Assembly (NCBI GenBank): GCA_051883455.1
Contig: JBJETT010000009.1
Span: 62,001 to 126,000, forward strand
Reading direction: 5' to 3'
Source of the DNA: HGM11368 sp051883455
Lineage (GTDB): Bacteria > Bacillota > Clostridia > Christensenellales > UBA3700
Length of the DNA stretch: 64,000 nucleotides
Notes under the pieces: model-generated
The model's database searches: none
Told to the model about the DNA's origin: nothing
The model's input: only the letters and a program-made list of their open reading frames with translations
Part shown: positions 48,058 through 57,261 of the stretch, piece after piece
Position numbering within the stretch: the stretch's first letter is position 1
Layout of the letters: every line of letters starts with the position of its first letter
Program-made: the position numbers and the translations under genes

Positions 48058-49710
48058 ATGGACAATATGATTTTGACTCCCCTTCAGTTGTGGGAAGATT
48101 ACGATCCTAAGGCGCAGCCTTTGCAAGCGTCGTTCCAACGCTACGACGATAGAGGCGATTATTTTTACGTGCAAGGTTATTTCAACGGCGACAGCTATTC
48201 GGACGGCGTCGTACGTATTTTTTTCAAAGGTATGTTGCCAAAAGGCGACTGCAAAAAGTTGGCGATTTTGATTGACGACTACGATGGCAATTTGAGCGAA
48301 GAAAATTTCGAAGGCTTGATTAGACAAGGCTTTGGATATATCTTCTTCGATTATTGCGGAGAAAAGGTCGGCAGGCGCAACTATACCAAATACCCAAAGA
48401 GCATTGATTACGCCAACGTTTGTCGCGCAGGACAACACCTCGACCACGCCATCCCCGACGCAAAAGCCACTTGCCACTTTGTGTGGACCAAAGTGTGCCG
48501 TAGAGTGATTACTTTGGCGACCTTTTTGCTAGGCGACGACGTGCAAATCTTCTTGGTGGGACTACGCAAAGGCTCTACTATCGCTTGGCAAACGGCAGGC
48601 ATGGACGGTAGAGTCGACGGATTGATTGCCACCTTGAACGCAGGTTGGGAAGAATACAGCGACTACCACAAATTTAGCGACAACGATATAGTGTTGAGTG
48701 ACGAGAGAGCGCGTTGGCTTGCAGGTTGCGCCCCTCAAACTTATGCGAGATTTATCAAATGCCCTACTCTGTTTATCGGTGCAAGCAACAGCGACTTGAC
48801 CCCCGTGGATAGATTGGAAAATACTCTCAACGTCATTGCCGAAAAGAATAAACTCAAAAAGTGTATCTGTGCGGGGCATTGCCACAGCGTAGATTATACG
48901 GCAATAAAGTTGGTTATTGAGTGGCTAAGCGCGACCTCGTCGGGCAAAGAATTGCCACACTCTCCTCAAATGAGCCTCGTGGTAAAGAACGGAAAACTCG
49001 TTGCCGAAGTAGCATTTGACGAAAGCGTTGCCGTAAGCGAACGCTGTATATATTATTCTTACGACGAGCTTGACCCAAAACTGAGAAGCTGGAACAAAAT
49101 CGCCGTTGCCGAGGGCACGAGCGACGTGGCTATCCCGGTATACGCCAACAACGAAAGAATTTACGCTTACGCTCAAATAACTTATACGGAAGGATATTCT
49201 CTATCTTGTCTGTTGCGTACCTACGAAGTGGGCGAAGAGGACATCAGCTTTACCCCGCTAAAACGCTCACAAATAATATACGAACGCAAAAAAGGTACTA
49301 GTAGTTGGGTGGCTGAAGAGTGTGACGAATTCGATATTTGCAGTACACCTCACATGCAAAAGGGCGCCTTCGATATTATGGGCATCACCGCCGACAAGGG
49401 CGATTTGTCCACCTACACTCTCGGCGAGGCTAAATACTTCGGCGACGACGACAACCTATTGCAGTTCGATACCTATTGTGCCGAGGAAAGGACGCTAGAG
49501 GTGGAATTGACGGTAGAAAACGGCGGGAAAATATCGCATTATACCACGACGGTAAAACTCTCGGACGGTGACGCTTGGCAAAAACACCCTATCGAAAAAC
49601 AACACTTCAAAACTGCCGATATGCTCCCTCTAAAAAGTTGGAAGGGGGTAAAAAAACTTACCTTCAAAAATATCAGCGGTGTGCTGATAAACAATATACT
49701 TTGGGTATAG
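48058..49710 (+). CDS. Alpha/beta-hydrolase-fold protein lacking the nucleophile serine
   Basis: 550 residues. Residues about 60-290 have the hydrolase layout: LAILIDDYDGNLSE, YIFFDYCGEK, VQIFLVGLRKGSTIAWQTAGMDGRVDGLIATLNAGW, CPTLFIGASNSDLTPVDR, and a final GHCHSVD with the usual His. The nucleophile elbow G-x-S-x-G reads GLRKG, so the Ser is replaced by Arg and hydrolysis by the usual mechanism is unlikely. Residues 300-550 are beta-rich and may bind carbohydrate. No signal peptide, no ribosome site; likely a leaderless mRNA. DUF951 and lepB follow closely. Confidence 0.72.
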   Translation: MDNMILTPLQLWEDYDPKAQPLQASFQRYDDRGDYFYVQGYFNGDSYSDGVVRIFFKGMLPKGDCKKLAILIDDYDGNLSEENFEGLIRQGFGYIFFDYCGEKVGRRNYTKYPKSIDYANVCRAGQHLDHAIPDAKATCHFVWTKVCRRVITLATFLLGDDVQIFLVGLRKGSTIAWQTAGMDGRVDGLIATLNAGWEEYSDYHKFSDNDIVLSDERARWLAGCAPQTYARFIKCPTLFIGASNSDLTPVDRLENTLNVIAEKNKLKKCICAGHCHSVDYTAIKLVIEWLSATSSGKELPHSPQMSLVVKNGKLVAEVAFDESVAVSERCIYYSYDELDPKLRSWNKIAVAEGTSDVAIPVYANNERIYAYAQITYTEGYSLSCLLRTYEVGEEDISFTPLKRSQIIYERKKGTSSWVAEECDEFDICSTPHMQKGAFDIMGITADKGDLSTYTLGEAKYFGDDDNLLQFDTYCAEERTLEVELTVENGGKISHYTTTVKLSDGDAWQKHPIEKQHFKTADMLPLKSWKGVKKLTFKNISGVLINNILWV

Positions 49711-49711
49711 T

Positions 49712-49903
49712 ATGGAATACAAAATAGGCGACTTGGTTACAACCAAAAAAACTCACCCTTGCGGTGGCAATCGATGGGAAATAGTGCGTGTGGGCGCGGA
49801 CTTCAAACTAAAATGCCTCACTTGCGGTAGAGTCGTAATGCTAGATAGCGAAAGTGCAAAAAAAGCAATAAAATCAGTAGTAAAGGACGATAGCAATGAC
49901 TAA
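49712..49903 (+). CDS. DUF951 protein
   Basis: 63 residues. IGDLVTTKKTHPCGGNRWEIVRVGADFKLKCLTCGRVVMLDSE is the full DUF951 signature, with an HPCG and a C-x2-C zinc-type motif. Such proteins are widespread in Firmicutes, often near DNA or RNA genes, and have no settled function. The ATG follows the hydrolase stop by one base and its end overlaps lepB by 8 bases, so the three genes are cotranscribed. Confidence 0.93.
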   Translation: MEYKIGDLVTTKKTHPCGGNRWEIVRVGADFKLKCLTCGRVVMLDSESAKKAIKSVVKDDSND

Positions 49904-50438
49904 AAGACCCGCTCTAATCAACTTGATCAACGTGTTTCTTTCGCTGATTATCGTTGTGTTGATATTGGCAATTATATGCTTGCTGTGGATAATCTCGCCA
50001 ATGATGGTGAGTGGCAACTCTATGCAAAACACTTTGCAAGATAGCAACATAATTTGGGTGCAAAAGACGGGATACAACCTGCAAAAAGGCGACGTAATCG
50101 TATTCAAGCGCCCCGGAGCAGACAAACCGCCCGTCAAACGAATAATTGCAACCCAAGGCGATACGGTACAGTTTGATATGATAGGTGGATACAAGGTCAA
50201 CGGCGAGTATATCGACGAAGATTATCTATCATTCGACTTTGCCCAACTCTACGACGAGTATTACTTTACGGGTACGCACCAGGACGCAACGGTAAGCGCA
50301 CTGTTGATGACGACGGGCGTAATTGTGGGTGAAAACCAACTCTTCGTGTTGGGCGACAATAGAGGCGTTTCGCTGGATAGCCACAGCTACGGCTGTATAG
50401 AAATTGACTGGATAATAGGAAAAGTAGTAAACCTATAA
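49896..50438 (+). CDS. lepB: Signal peptidase I
   Basis: A 180-residue membrane protease that removes signal peptides. One N-terminal membrane segment (about 8-33) precedes MMVSGNSMQNTLQDS with the catalytic Ser. KGDVIVFKRPGADKPPVKRIIATQGDTVQF carries the catalytic Lys in the VKRI segment, and VLGDNRGVSLDSHSYGCIE is the final conserved box. It is a normal Gram-positive type I enzyme. It lies in a run of cotranscribed genes. Confidence 0.95.
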   Translation: MTKRPALINLINVFLSLIIVVLILAIICLLWIISPMMVSGNSMQNTLQDSNIIWVQKTGYNLQKGDVIVFKRPGADKPPVKRIIATQGDTVQFDMIGGYKVNGEYIDEDYLSFDFAQLYDEYYFTGTHQDATVSALLMTTGVIVGENQLFVLGDNRGVSLDSHSYGCIEIDWIIGKVVNL

Positions 50439-50447
50439 GGAGTATAT

Positions 50448-50735
50448 ATGAAAGCAATAGTATCGGTAATTGGAAAAGACAAAAAGGGCATCATCGCAAA
50501 AGTAGCAACTAAGCTCAGCGAACTCGACGTCAATATCGAGGACATCTCGCAGACCATTATGCAAAACTTTTTTACCATGATAATGGCGGTAGATTTGAGC
50601 GAAAGCACTCATTCTTTTGAAGAAGTCAAGCAAGAGTTGACTACGACGGGACAAGCTTTGGGCGTAGAAATACATATCCAATCGCAATCCATATTCGAAA
50701 GCATGCACCAGCTTACCACCAACACCACTCTATAA
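50448..50735 (+). CDS. ACT-domain protein (UPF0237)
   Basis: 95 residues. MKAIVSVIGKDKKGIIAKVATKLSELDVNIEDISQTIMQNFFTMIMAVDL is the UPF0237 pattern, a single ACT domain expected to bind an amino acid. It is paired with the UPF0210 gene 11 bases downstream, an arrangement conserved across many bacteria. The function is unknown. The ribosome site is AAGGAGTATAT. Confidence 0.93.
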   Translation: MKAIVSVIGKDKKGIIAKVATKLSELDVNIEDISQTIMQNFFTMIMAVDLSESTHSFEEVKQELTTTGQALGVEIHIQSQSIFESMHQLTTNTTL

Positions 50736-50746
50736 ACGGACGAACT

Positions 50747-52096
50747 ATGTACACAAATAAAGAAATTATTGAAACTATCAACATGGTATCTCACCAACAT
50801 CTTGACGTGAGAACAATTACTATGGGTATATCGTTGATGGACTGCATCAGCGATAGCAAAACCCGAACCTGTGAAAAAATCTACGACAAAATCATGCGCA
50901 AAGCAGGCAATCTCGTCAAGGTCGGAGAGCAAATTAGCTCCGAGATAGGCGTGCCTATCGTCAACAAGCGCGTGTCGGTGACACCAATCAGCCTAGTGAG
51001 CGCGTCGAGTCGCGGTCACTTAGAAATCATACGTACGCTAGACAAAATAGCCGAAGAAATAGGCATCGACTTCTTGGGTGGCTACTCTGCGTTGGTGCAC
51101 AAGGCTATGAGCCCTTACGAAGAAGAGTTTATTCGCTCTATCCCCGAGGCTCTATCCACTACCAATAAGATTTGTTCTTCAGTCAACGTTGCCACTTCTA
51201 AGGCGGGTATCAATATGGACGCCGTGGCTTTGATGGGCAAAATCGTCAAAGAGTGTGCCCTCGCCACCAAGGACAACGACTCTATGGCTTGCGCCAAGTT
51301 GGTTGTCTTTGCCAACGCCGTTGAGGACAATCCTTTTATGGCGGGCGCCTTCTTAGGTAGCGGTGAGGACGACACCGTCATCAACGTGGGCGTTTCGGGC
51401 CCGGGCGTGGTTAAGACGGCTCTCGAAAAAGTCGACGGTGACCTTACGCAAGTGGCTGAATGTATCAAGCAAACCGCCTTCAAAATCACCAGAGTAGGTC
51501 AACTCGTCGCCAAAGAAGCAGCTAAAAGACTGGGCGTGTCGAGCGGTATAGTAGACCTTTCGCTAGCCCCTACCCCTGTCGTGGGCGATAGCGTGGCGCA
51601 TATTCTAGAAGAAATCGGTCTGGAGAGCGTGGGCGCGTGCGGTACGACCGCTACCCTAGCAATGCTCAACGACGCAGTCAAGAAAGGCGGTATAATGGCA
51701 AGCAGTCACGTAGGTGGACTGAGCGGTGCTTTTATCCCTGTTTCTGAGGACGCGGGAATGATTAAGGCTACGGAAATCGGTGCTCTCAATATCGAAAAAC
51801 TCGAAGCTATGACTGCCGTATGCTCGGTTGGCTTGGATATGATTGCAATCCCGGGGGATACCGATGCCGACGTTATCTCTGCTCTGATAGCAGACGAAAT
51901 AGCAATAGGCGTGGTCAACACTAAGACTACCGCGGTGAGAGTTATACCTGTATACGGCAAAAAGGAAGGAGAATACGCCGAGTTCGGCGGACTGCTCGGT
52001 CGCGCACCTATCATGAAGATAAGCAAATATTCGCCAAGCAAATTTATATCAAGGGGCGGACGTATACCTGCGCCTTTGCATAGCAACAAAAACTGA
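50747..52096 (+). CDS. UPF0210 (DUF711) family protein
   Basis: 449 residues. NKEIIETINMVSHQHLDVRTITMGISL, KRVSVTPISLV, DFLGGYSALVHKAMSPYEEEFIRSIPEAL, VGVSGPGVVKTAL and DLSLAPTPVVGDSVAHILEEIG are the conserved UPF0210 blocks. The fold is related to glycyl-radical (PFL-like) barrels, hence the name PFL family in some databases, but there is no glycyl-radical motif. The function is unknown; the fixed ACT partner hints at amino-acid regulation. Confidence 0.94.
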   Translation: MYTNKEIIETINMVSHQHLDVRTITMGISLMDCISDSKTRTCEKIYDKIMRKAGNLVKVGEQISSEIGVPIVNKRVSVTPISLVSASSRGHLEIIRTLDKIAEEIGIDFLGGYSALVHKAMSPYEEEFIRSIPEALSTTNKICSSVNVATSKAGINMDAVALMGKIVKECALATKDNDSMACAKLVVFANAVEDNPFMAGAFLGSGEDDTVINVGVSGPGVVKTALEKVDGDLTQVAECIKQTAFKITRVGQLVAKEAAKRLGVSSGIVDLSLAPTPVVGDSVAHILEEIGLESVGACGTTATLAMLNDAVKKGGIMASSHVGGLSGAFIPVSEDAGMIKATEIGALNIEKLEAMTAVCSVGLDMIAIPGDTDADVISALIADEIAIGVVNTKTTAVRVIPVYGKKEGEYAEFGGLLGRAPIMKISKYSPSKFISRGGRIPAPLHSNKN

Positions 52097-52106
52097 CGAG
52101 GAAGAT

Positions 52107-52829
52107 ATGCAAGCAGAAGGAAAAAACGCCGTTGTTGAAGCGCTCGATAGCAACGTGGTCGTAAAGAAACTCTACGTATGCAAAACCATGCGTGAGCTTG
52201 ACAAAATTATCGACAAGGCAAAAATAAAAAATATCCCCGTAGCAATGGTGGACAAGCGTGAGCTCGACAAAATGAGCGAAACTGGCAGACACCAAGGCGT
52301 GATTGCCGTGTGCAAGGACTTCGAATATACCCCTCTGGACGACGTGATTGCTAAGGCGCGCCAAAAAGGCAAACAGCTATTCTTAGTGTTGTTGGACGGT
52401 ATCGAAGACCCTCACAATCTTGGAAGCATCATTAGGGTTGCCGAGTGCTGTGGCGCAGACGCCGTAGTCATTCCTAATCGTAGAGCCGTGGGCGTTACCC
52501 CTACCGTCATAAGGGTTTCGGCGGGCGCAACCAACCACCTGCCCGTATGCCTCGTAGGCAATATTAACGACGCCATACGCAAGCTAAAGGACGAGTTCGT
52601 AGGCGTTATATGCGCCGATATGGACGGCGAGCCTCTCAATCAAGCCCGACTTGACGGCGATATCGCTATAGTCGTAGGCAACGAAGGAAGCGGGGTCAAA
52701 GCTTTGACGGCGAAGTTGTGCGACAAGACCGTAGCCATACCTCAGTTTGGCAAAGTAAACTCGCTCAACGCTTCGGTCGCTTGCGGAATTATTTGCTACG
52801 AAATAGTTAGACAAAGACTAGAAAAATAA
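52107..52829 (+). CDS. rlmB: 23S rRNA 2'-O-methyltransferase, RlmB (SpoU/TrmH) family
   Basis: 240 residues. An N-terminal substrate-binding domain (GKNAVVEALDSNVVVKKLYVCKTMRELDKIIDKAK) precedes the SPOUT knot: LLDGIEDPHNLGSIIRVAECCGADAVVIPNRRAVGVTPTVIRVSAGATNHLPV (motif 1), AIVVGNEGSGVKAL (motif 2) and IPQFGKVNSLNASVACGI (motif 3). It should methylate G2251 of 23S rRNA or a similar site. It is the last gene of the run that begins at 48058. Confidence 0.93.
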   Translation: MQAEGKNAVVEALDSNVVVKKLYVCKTMRELDKIIDKAKIKNIPVAMVDKRELDKMSETGRHQGVIAVCKDFEYTPLDDVIAKARQKGKQLFLVLLDGIEDPHNLGSIIRVAECCGADAVVIPNRRAVGVTPTVIRVSAGATNHLPVCLVGNINDAIRKLKDEFVGVICADMDGEPLNQARLDGDIAIVVGNEGSGVKALTAKLCDKTVAIPQFGKVNSLNASVACGIICYEIVRQRLEK

Positions 52830-52832
52830 AAC

Positions 52833-52866
52833 GAAAAAGCCCACGATAATCACGGGGCTTTTCGGT
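52833..52866 (+). terminator. Terminator after rlmB
   Basis: Stem AAAAGCCC / GGGCTTTT with a 12-nt loop. The T-tail is weak. Confidence 0.6.
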
Positions 52867-53001
52867 GTCGTAAAGACATAAAGAAAAAATTATGTTTTGC
52901 TACCTAATCTATACTTACATATTACTTATCGTGTATTAAACCTTCATTAAATTATCAAAAAATTTTTTTAATATTGGTTTAAGACAATGCAAGGAGGGAT
53001 T

Positions 53002-53679
53002 ATGAGAATTTTGTTGGTTGAGGACTCGATAAGCTTGTGCGAGGTACTCACCGAAGTGCTACAAAAAGAAAAATATGAGGTTCAATGCGCCTACGACGGA
53101 GAAGAGGGGCTTAGCCTCGCCGTGTCGGATATATTCGACCTAATCATACTCGACGTGATGATGCCTAAGAAAAACGGCTTCGACGTGCTAAAAGAGTTGA
53201 GAGCAAAAAAGATTTCTACTCCCGTCATCATGCTGACTGCCCTATCGCAAGAATCAAACAAGGTGCAAGGGCTCGACCTAGGCGCGGACGACTATCTGTC
53301 CAAGCCTTTTTCTACCTCGGAATTGCTGGCGAGAATTAGGGCGATTTTGCGTAGAAGAGGCGACCTTACTGTAGAGAACACCCTGTCCTATCAAGGCGTG
53401 GTGCTCAACTTGTCTAGTTATCAGTTGATTAGGGGCACCAAGTCGGTCAAACTGTCGCAAAAAGAGTGCGATATTATGCGTTACTTTATGGAAAGACCAC
53501 GTTACGTGGCGGAAAAAGAAGCTCTAATCAACAAGGTGTGGGGCTTCGACAACACCTTTGAGTCCAATTCTTTGGAGGTCTTTATATCCTTTTTGAGAAA
53601 AAAACTATCCTTTATCGACGCGCCTTTCGTCATCAATTCGATAAGAGGCGTGGGATATCAGTTGGGGGATAAACAATGA
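53002..53679 (+). CDS. OmpR-family response regulator
   Basis: 225 residues. The start MRILLVEDSISLCEVL at 53002 follows GCAAGGAGGGATT. The receiver has the acidic pocket LVEDS, the phospho-Asp in LIILDVMMPKKNG, the Thr in PVIMLTALS and the Lys in YLSKPF. The winged helix (LSQKECDIMRYFMERPRYVAEKEALINKVWGF, FISFLRKKLSFIDAPFVINSIRGVGYQL) binds DNA. It overlaps the kinase gene by 4 bases. The signal is unknown. Confidence 0.95.
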   Translation: MRILLVEDSISLCEVLTEVLQKEKYEVQCAYDGEEGLSLAVSDIFDLIILDVMMPKKNGFDVLKELRAKKISTPVIMLTALSQESNKVQGLDLGADDYLSKPFSTSELLARIRAILRRRGDLTVENTLSYQGVVLNLSSYQLIRGTKSVKLSQKECDIMRYFMERPRYVAEKEALINKVWGFDNTFESNSLEVFISFLRKKLSFIDAPFVINSIRGVGYQLGDKQ

Positions 53680-54905
53680 ATATGTTTCGTGACGCGCAAC
53701 TAAAGTTTATGCTCATACCGCTATTGGTGTGCGCTACTCTTTTGTGCGTCGTTTTTTCGGCAATATTTGCCATTGCTTCTACCTCCTCCCTCAAGAGCGC
53801 TCGCGATTACGTCACCGACGCGCAATCCGTCGGTACGGAAAAGGCGATGAATTCAGGCTATCAATTTAGATGTATAACCGTGATACAATTCGCCGACGGA
53901 CAAGTACTTACGTCAAAAGACGACTTTTTTGCAAACGTCAATCTATCAAAACTGTTAGACGACGCAAAGGACGGCTCCAACAACGTCATCAAAGCGGGTG
54001 AATTGTCGTTGGTAGTAGGCTACAAAAACGACCTATTCAACGAATGTCCCGTAGCAAGATATACCATATACGATTATTCTTCCGAACGCGCTACACTCAA
54101 CAATCTCGTTTTGACGTTGGTGGTGGTATATATTATTACGGTATTGATAATCGGTCTGTTGTCTTACTTATTCTCGGCTAGCGCCGTCGAGCCAATGAAT
54201 ATTGCCTTCAAAAAGCAACAAGAACTTATCGCCAACGCTTCGCACGAGCTCAAAACACCTCTTACTATTGCTTTGACCAACATTGACTTGGTTTCGAGCG
54301 AGCCCAAACAAACGGTACTTGAAAACAAAAAGTGGCTGGATAGCGCAACCTACCAACTCAAGAGAATGAATAGCCTCGTGCTGCAAATGTTGGAGCTTTC
54401 TCGCCTTGAGATGAGAGGCAAGCAGCTTCACCACGACGACGTCAACCTAAGCGACTTAGCTACGGGCACGCTGTTGTCCTTCGAGGCTTCTATATACGAA
54501 AAAAACATATTGCTCACTGCCGATATTGCTCAAGACGTGCATTACGAGTGCGATAGAATAGAGGTGGAAAAGTTGATGACTATTCTGCTCGACAACGCCA
54601 AAAAGTATACGCCTGAAGAAGGCGAAATAACCTTTACGCTTCAAAGCTTGCCGAAGGCTATCAAGCTGAGAGTAACCAATTCGGGAAACGGTCTTAGCAA
54701 AGAAGAATGCGAAAACGTCTTTGAGAGATTCTATAAGTCAGACCAATCACACAAAGAGAGTGGCAACAGCTTTGGACTCGGTCTGTCTATCGCCAAATCG
54801 GTAGTAGCATCTCTCGGCGGCAGCATAAGGTGTATGAGCGACGGTATGAGTTGGACTGCGTTCGAGATAACTCTACCCGTCAAGCCTTCCAAAAACGCTA
54901 AATAA
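53676..54905 (+). CDS. Membrane sensor histidine kinase
   Basis: 409 residues. TM1 at about 12-35, an extracytoplasmic sensor loop of about 110 residues and TM2 at about 147-168 are followed by the H-box FIANASHELKTPLTIAL-type segment (IANASHELKTPLTIAL), DHp helices, and the ATP domain with N-box LLDNAKKYTPEEG, GNGLS, FERFYKSDQSH and GLGLSIAKSVVASLGGSI. No HAMP domain is obvious. Partner of the preceding regulator. Confidence 0.94.
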   Translation: MNMFRDAQLKFMLIPLLVCATLLCVVFSAIFAIASTSSLKSARDYVTDAQSVGTEKAMNSGYQFRCITVIQFADGQVLTSKDDFFANVNLSKLLDDAKDGSNNVIKAGELSLVVGYKNDLFNECPVARYTIYDYSSERATLNNLVLTLVVVYIITVLIIGLLSYLFSASAVEPMNIAFKKQQELIANASHELKTPLTIALTNIDLVSSEPKQTVLENKKWLDSATYQLKRMNSLVLQMLELSRLEMRGKQLHHDDVNLSDLATGTLLSFEASIYEKNILLTADIAQDVHYECDRIEVEKLMTILLDNAKKYTPEEGEITFTLQSLPKAIKLRVTNSGNGLSKEECENVFERFYKSDQSHKESGNSFGLGLSIAKSVVASLGGSIRCMSDGMSWTAFEITLPVKPSKNAK

Positions 54906-54921
54906 ATCAATACGTATCGAC

Positions 54922-54960
54922 AAAAATGCAACCGACGCAAATATTCGGTTGCATTTTTTA
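54922..54960 (+). terminator. Terminator of the two-component operon
   Basis: Stem AATGCAACCGA / TCGGTTGCATT, then TTTTT. Confidence 0.85.
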
Positions 54961-55057
54961 ACAAATTTGGTGTTGTCAATTATTGCTTATTTAGTTATAA
55001 ATAATTGCTTGTTTTGTTAATAGTTTCTCTTTTTTTGTTGCAAATTTTAACTCTTTA

Positions 55058-55873
55058 TTATTCTTCAAACAGTTGCATTGCCACCTTGTAAACTTGGTCT
55101 TTGGTCAACTTGTTTTGTTTGGCTACTTGTTTGATTGCTTCCTTCTTGTCAATGCCTTGGCTAATCTTGTCTTGCAGTTGCTCTTCTATGCTCTTGCTCT
55201 CTTGTTCAATAATCTGAACAGGGTGTTCCACTATCAGCACGAACTCACCCTTTGGATTGTCGATTTGCATCTCACCCAAAACGCCGATGACGTGGCTCTC
55301 GTGAATTTTGGTAAGTTCTTTGATTACGTGTACGCGTCTATCTCCAAACTCCTTGTACATTGCGTCTAAATCTTTATTGACGTCGTAAGGCGAGCTATAA
55401 AACACCAACGCACTGTCGTAGCTTGCAAGTTTTGCAAGCAAAGCCTTTTTGTCCTTGTCCCTGCTCGGTAAAAAGCCTACGAAAGTCCATATCGGTCTTG
55501 TTATTCCGCTGAGTGCCATTGCACTGGCAACCGCAGTAGGTCCCGGGACAACCTCGATATCGTAGCCTCTCAAGGTCAGCTGTTCTACTACTATTGCCCC
55601 CGGGTCGGAGATGCAAGGCATGCCCGCGTCGGTGATAAGCGCAACGCTTTGTCCTTGGTCGAGCAATGAAGCAATCTTCTCGGTGCTCTCCCTCTCGTTG
55701 TGTTGGTGACAACTAAAGAGGGGCTTTTTGATACCGTAATAGTTGAGAAGTCCAAGAGAGTGACGAGTATCTTCGCAAGCAATCGCCGACGCTTCTTTGA
55801 GCGTCTCTATTGCCCTAAACGATACGTCGCCGAGATTGCCTATCGGCGTGCCTACCAGGTACAACTTAGCCAT
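55058..55873 (-). CDS. rsmI: 16S rRNA 2'-O-ribose C1402 methyltransferase
   Basis: 271 residues. YLVGTPIGNLGDVSFRAIETLKEASAIACEDTRHS at the start, ALITDAGMPCISDPG, VVPGPTAVASAMALSG and FVGFLPSRDKDKKALLAKLA are the RsmI/YraL blocks of the tetrapyrrole-methylase fold. The C-terminal 50 residues are the usual Gln/Lys-rich extension. The start ATG overlaps the cysS stop (TAATG) without its own ribosome site, so translation is coupled. Confidence 0.95.
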   Translation of the reverse strand: MAKLYLVGTPIGNLGDVSFRAIETLKEASAIACEDTRHSLGLLNYYGIKKPLFSCHQHNERESTEKIASLLDQGQSVALITDAGMPCISDPGAIVVEQLTLRGYDIEVVPGPTAVASAMALSGITRPIWTFVGFLPSRDKDKKALLAKLASYDSALVFYSSPYDVNKDLDAMYKEFGDRRVHVIKELTKIHESHVIGVLGEMQIDNPKGEFVLIVEHPVQIIEQESKSIEEQLQDKISQGIDKKEAIKQVAKQNKLTKDQVYKVAMQLFEE

Positions 55874-57261
55874 TAGTTTTTATTGAGCTTATAGCCGTCT
55901 TTGGTATCGAGAATTGCGTAGCCTTTTTGTGCTATTTGCGCACGCAAGCTGTCTGCCAAGGCGTAATTTTTGTCGGCTTTGGCTTGCTTTCTTTGTTCTG
56001 CAAGGTCGATGACGTCTTGAGGTGCGCTCTCTTGTTCGCTTTGCATAGGTGCGGCTTTGTCGAGGCTCAAGCCCAATACTTTATCGAAGTCCAACGCCAT
56101 AGCATATACGTCCTTGCTCTTTGGCTCTTTGACCATCTTCCAAAGCACGCCGAGCGCCATAGGAATGTTGATATCGTCGTCTATTGCGTCGCAAAATTCC
56201 TTCTTGTACTTTTCGAGCACCGCGGTATCGGTGGTGGCGTTGCTAATCTTGTGCTCGTAGAGAGCAGACAATAGCCTTGCGTAAGATACCTTGGCTCCGT
56301 CCATACCTTCGAAGGTAAAGTTGAGCTTTTTGCGATAGTGAGCGTTGAGGCAGAAGTATCTAAAATCCATTGCACTGTAGCCCATTTCTTCAAGTTGACT
56401 GATACGATAGGTGTTGCCTAGGCTCTTGGACATCTTGCCGTTGTTGACGAGCATAAACTCGCCGTGCATCCAATAGTTGACGGTCTTGCAACCCGTGAGC
56501 GCTTCGTTTTGCGCAATTTCGTTTTCGTGGTGAACAGGTATGTGGTCAACTCCGCCCGTGTGCAAATCGAAGATTTCGCCGAGGTACTTTCTACTCATAG
56601 CCGAGCACTCGATATGCCAACCCGGATATCCCATGCCCCAAGGGCTAGGCCATTGCATTATGTGGTTAGGCTCAGCCTTTTTCCATACCGCAAAGTCGGC
56701 AGGGTGACGCTTTTGGCTATTGACGTCCACTCTTGCGCCCGCCTGTTGGTCGTCGAGTTTTAGACGACTGAGTTTGCCATACTCGGGGAATTTGGATATA
56801 TCGAAGTAAATGCCGTCGTCGATTTCGTAAGCGTATCCCTTGTCCACCAAGGCTTGCACGTACTTGATCATGTCTTGGATATGGTCGGTGGCTTTGGCGA
56901 TAATCTCGGGTTTGCCGATATTGAGCTTGTTCAAGTCTTCAAAGAATACGCCCGTGTAATACTCGGCTATCTCGTAAGGCGACTTTTGTTGTTCTCTACT
57001 AGCCTTAGCCATCTTATCTTCGCCGTCGTCGGCGTCGGACATTAGGTGTCCTACGTCGGTTATGTTCATAACGCCTTTGATTTTGTAGCCGTCGTATTTG
57101 AGCACTCTGCGCAATATATCCATAAAGATATACGTCCTAAGATTGCCTATATGAGCGTAGTTGTACACCGTTGGTCCACAACTATACATGCACACCTTGT
57201 TGTCTTTGATTGGTTTGAATTCTTCTTTTTCTCTAGTCAACGTATTGTATACTTTAAGCAT
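55873..57261 (-). CDS. cysS: Cysteinyl-tRNA synthetase
   Basis: 462 residues from MLKVYNTLTREKEEF at 57261, which has AAGGAG at a 9-nt spacing; an in-frame ATG two codons earlier is too close to it. CMYSCGPTVYNYAHIGNLRTYIF holds a zinc Cys and the HIGH-type motif, ECSAMSRKYLG and HHENEIAQNEAL further zinc ligands, and GKMSKSLGN the KMSKS loop. It charges tRNA-Cys. It overlaps cysE by 8 bases in the T-box operon cysE-cysS-rsmI. Confidence 0.97.
   Translation of the reverse strand: MLKVYNTLTREKEEFKPIKDNKVCMYSCGPTVYNYAHIGNLRTYIFMDILRRVLKYDGYKIKGVMNITDVGHLMSDADDGEDKMAKASREQQKSPYEIAEYYTGVFFEDLNKLNIGKPEIIAKATDHIQDMIKYVQALVDKGYAYEIDDGIYFDISKFPEYGKLSRLKLDDQQAGARVDVNSQKRHPADFAVWKKAEPNHIMQWPSPWGMGYPGWHIECSAMSRKYLGEIFDLHTGGVDHIPVHHENEIAQNEALTGCKTVNYWMHGEFMLVNNGKMSKSLGNTYRISQLEEMGYSAMDFRYFCLNAHYRKKLNFTFEGMDGAKVSYARLLSALYEHKISNATTDTAVLEKYKKEFCDAIDDDINIPMALGVLWKMVKEPKSKDVYAMALDFDKVLGLSLDKAAPMQSEQESAPQDVIDLAEQRKQAKADKNYALADSLRAQIAQKGYAILDTKDGYKLNKN

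Noticed and set aside
47971..48477. Upstream extension of the 149-residue gene to 318 residues
   Set aside because: The extension is antisense to the hydrolase gene and its promoter. A ribosome site supports the start at 47970.
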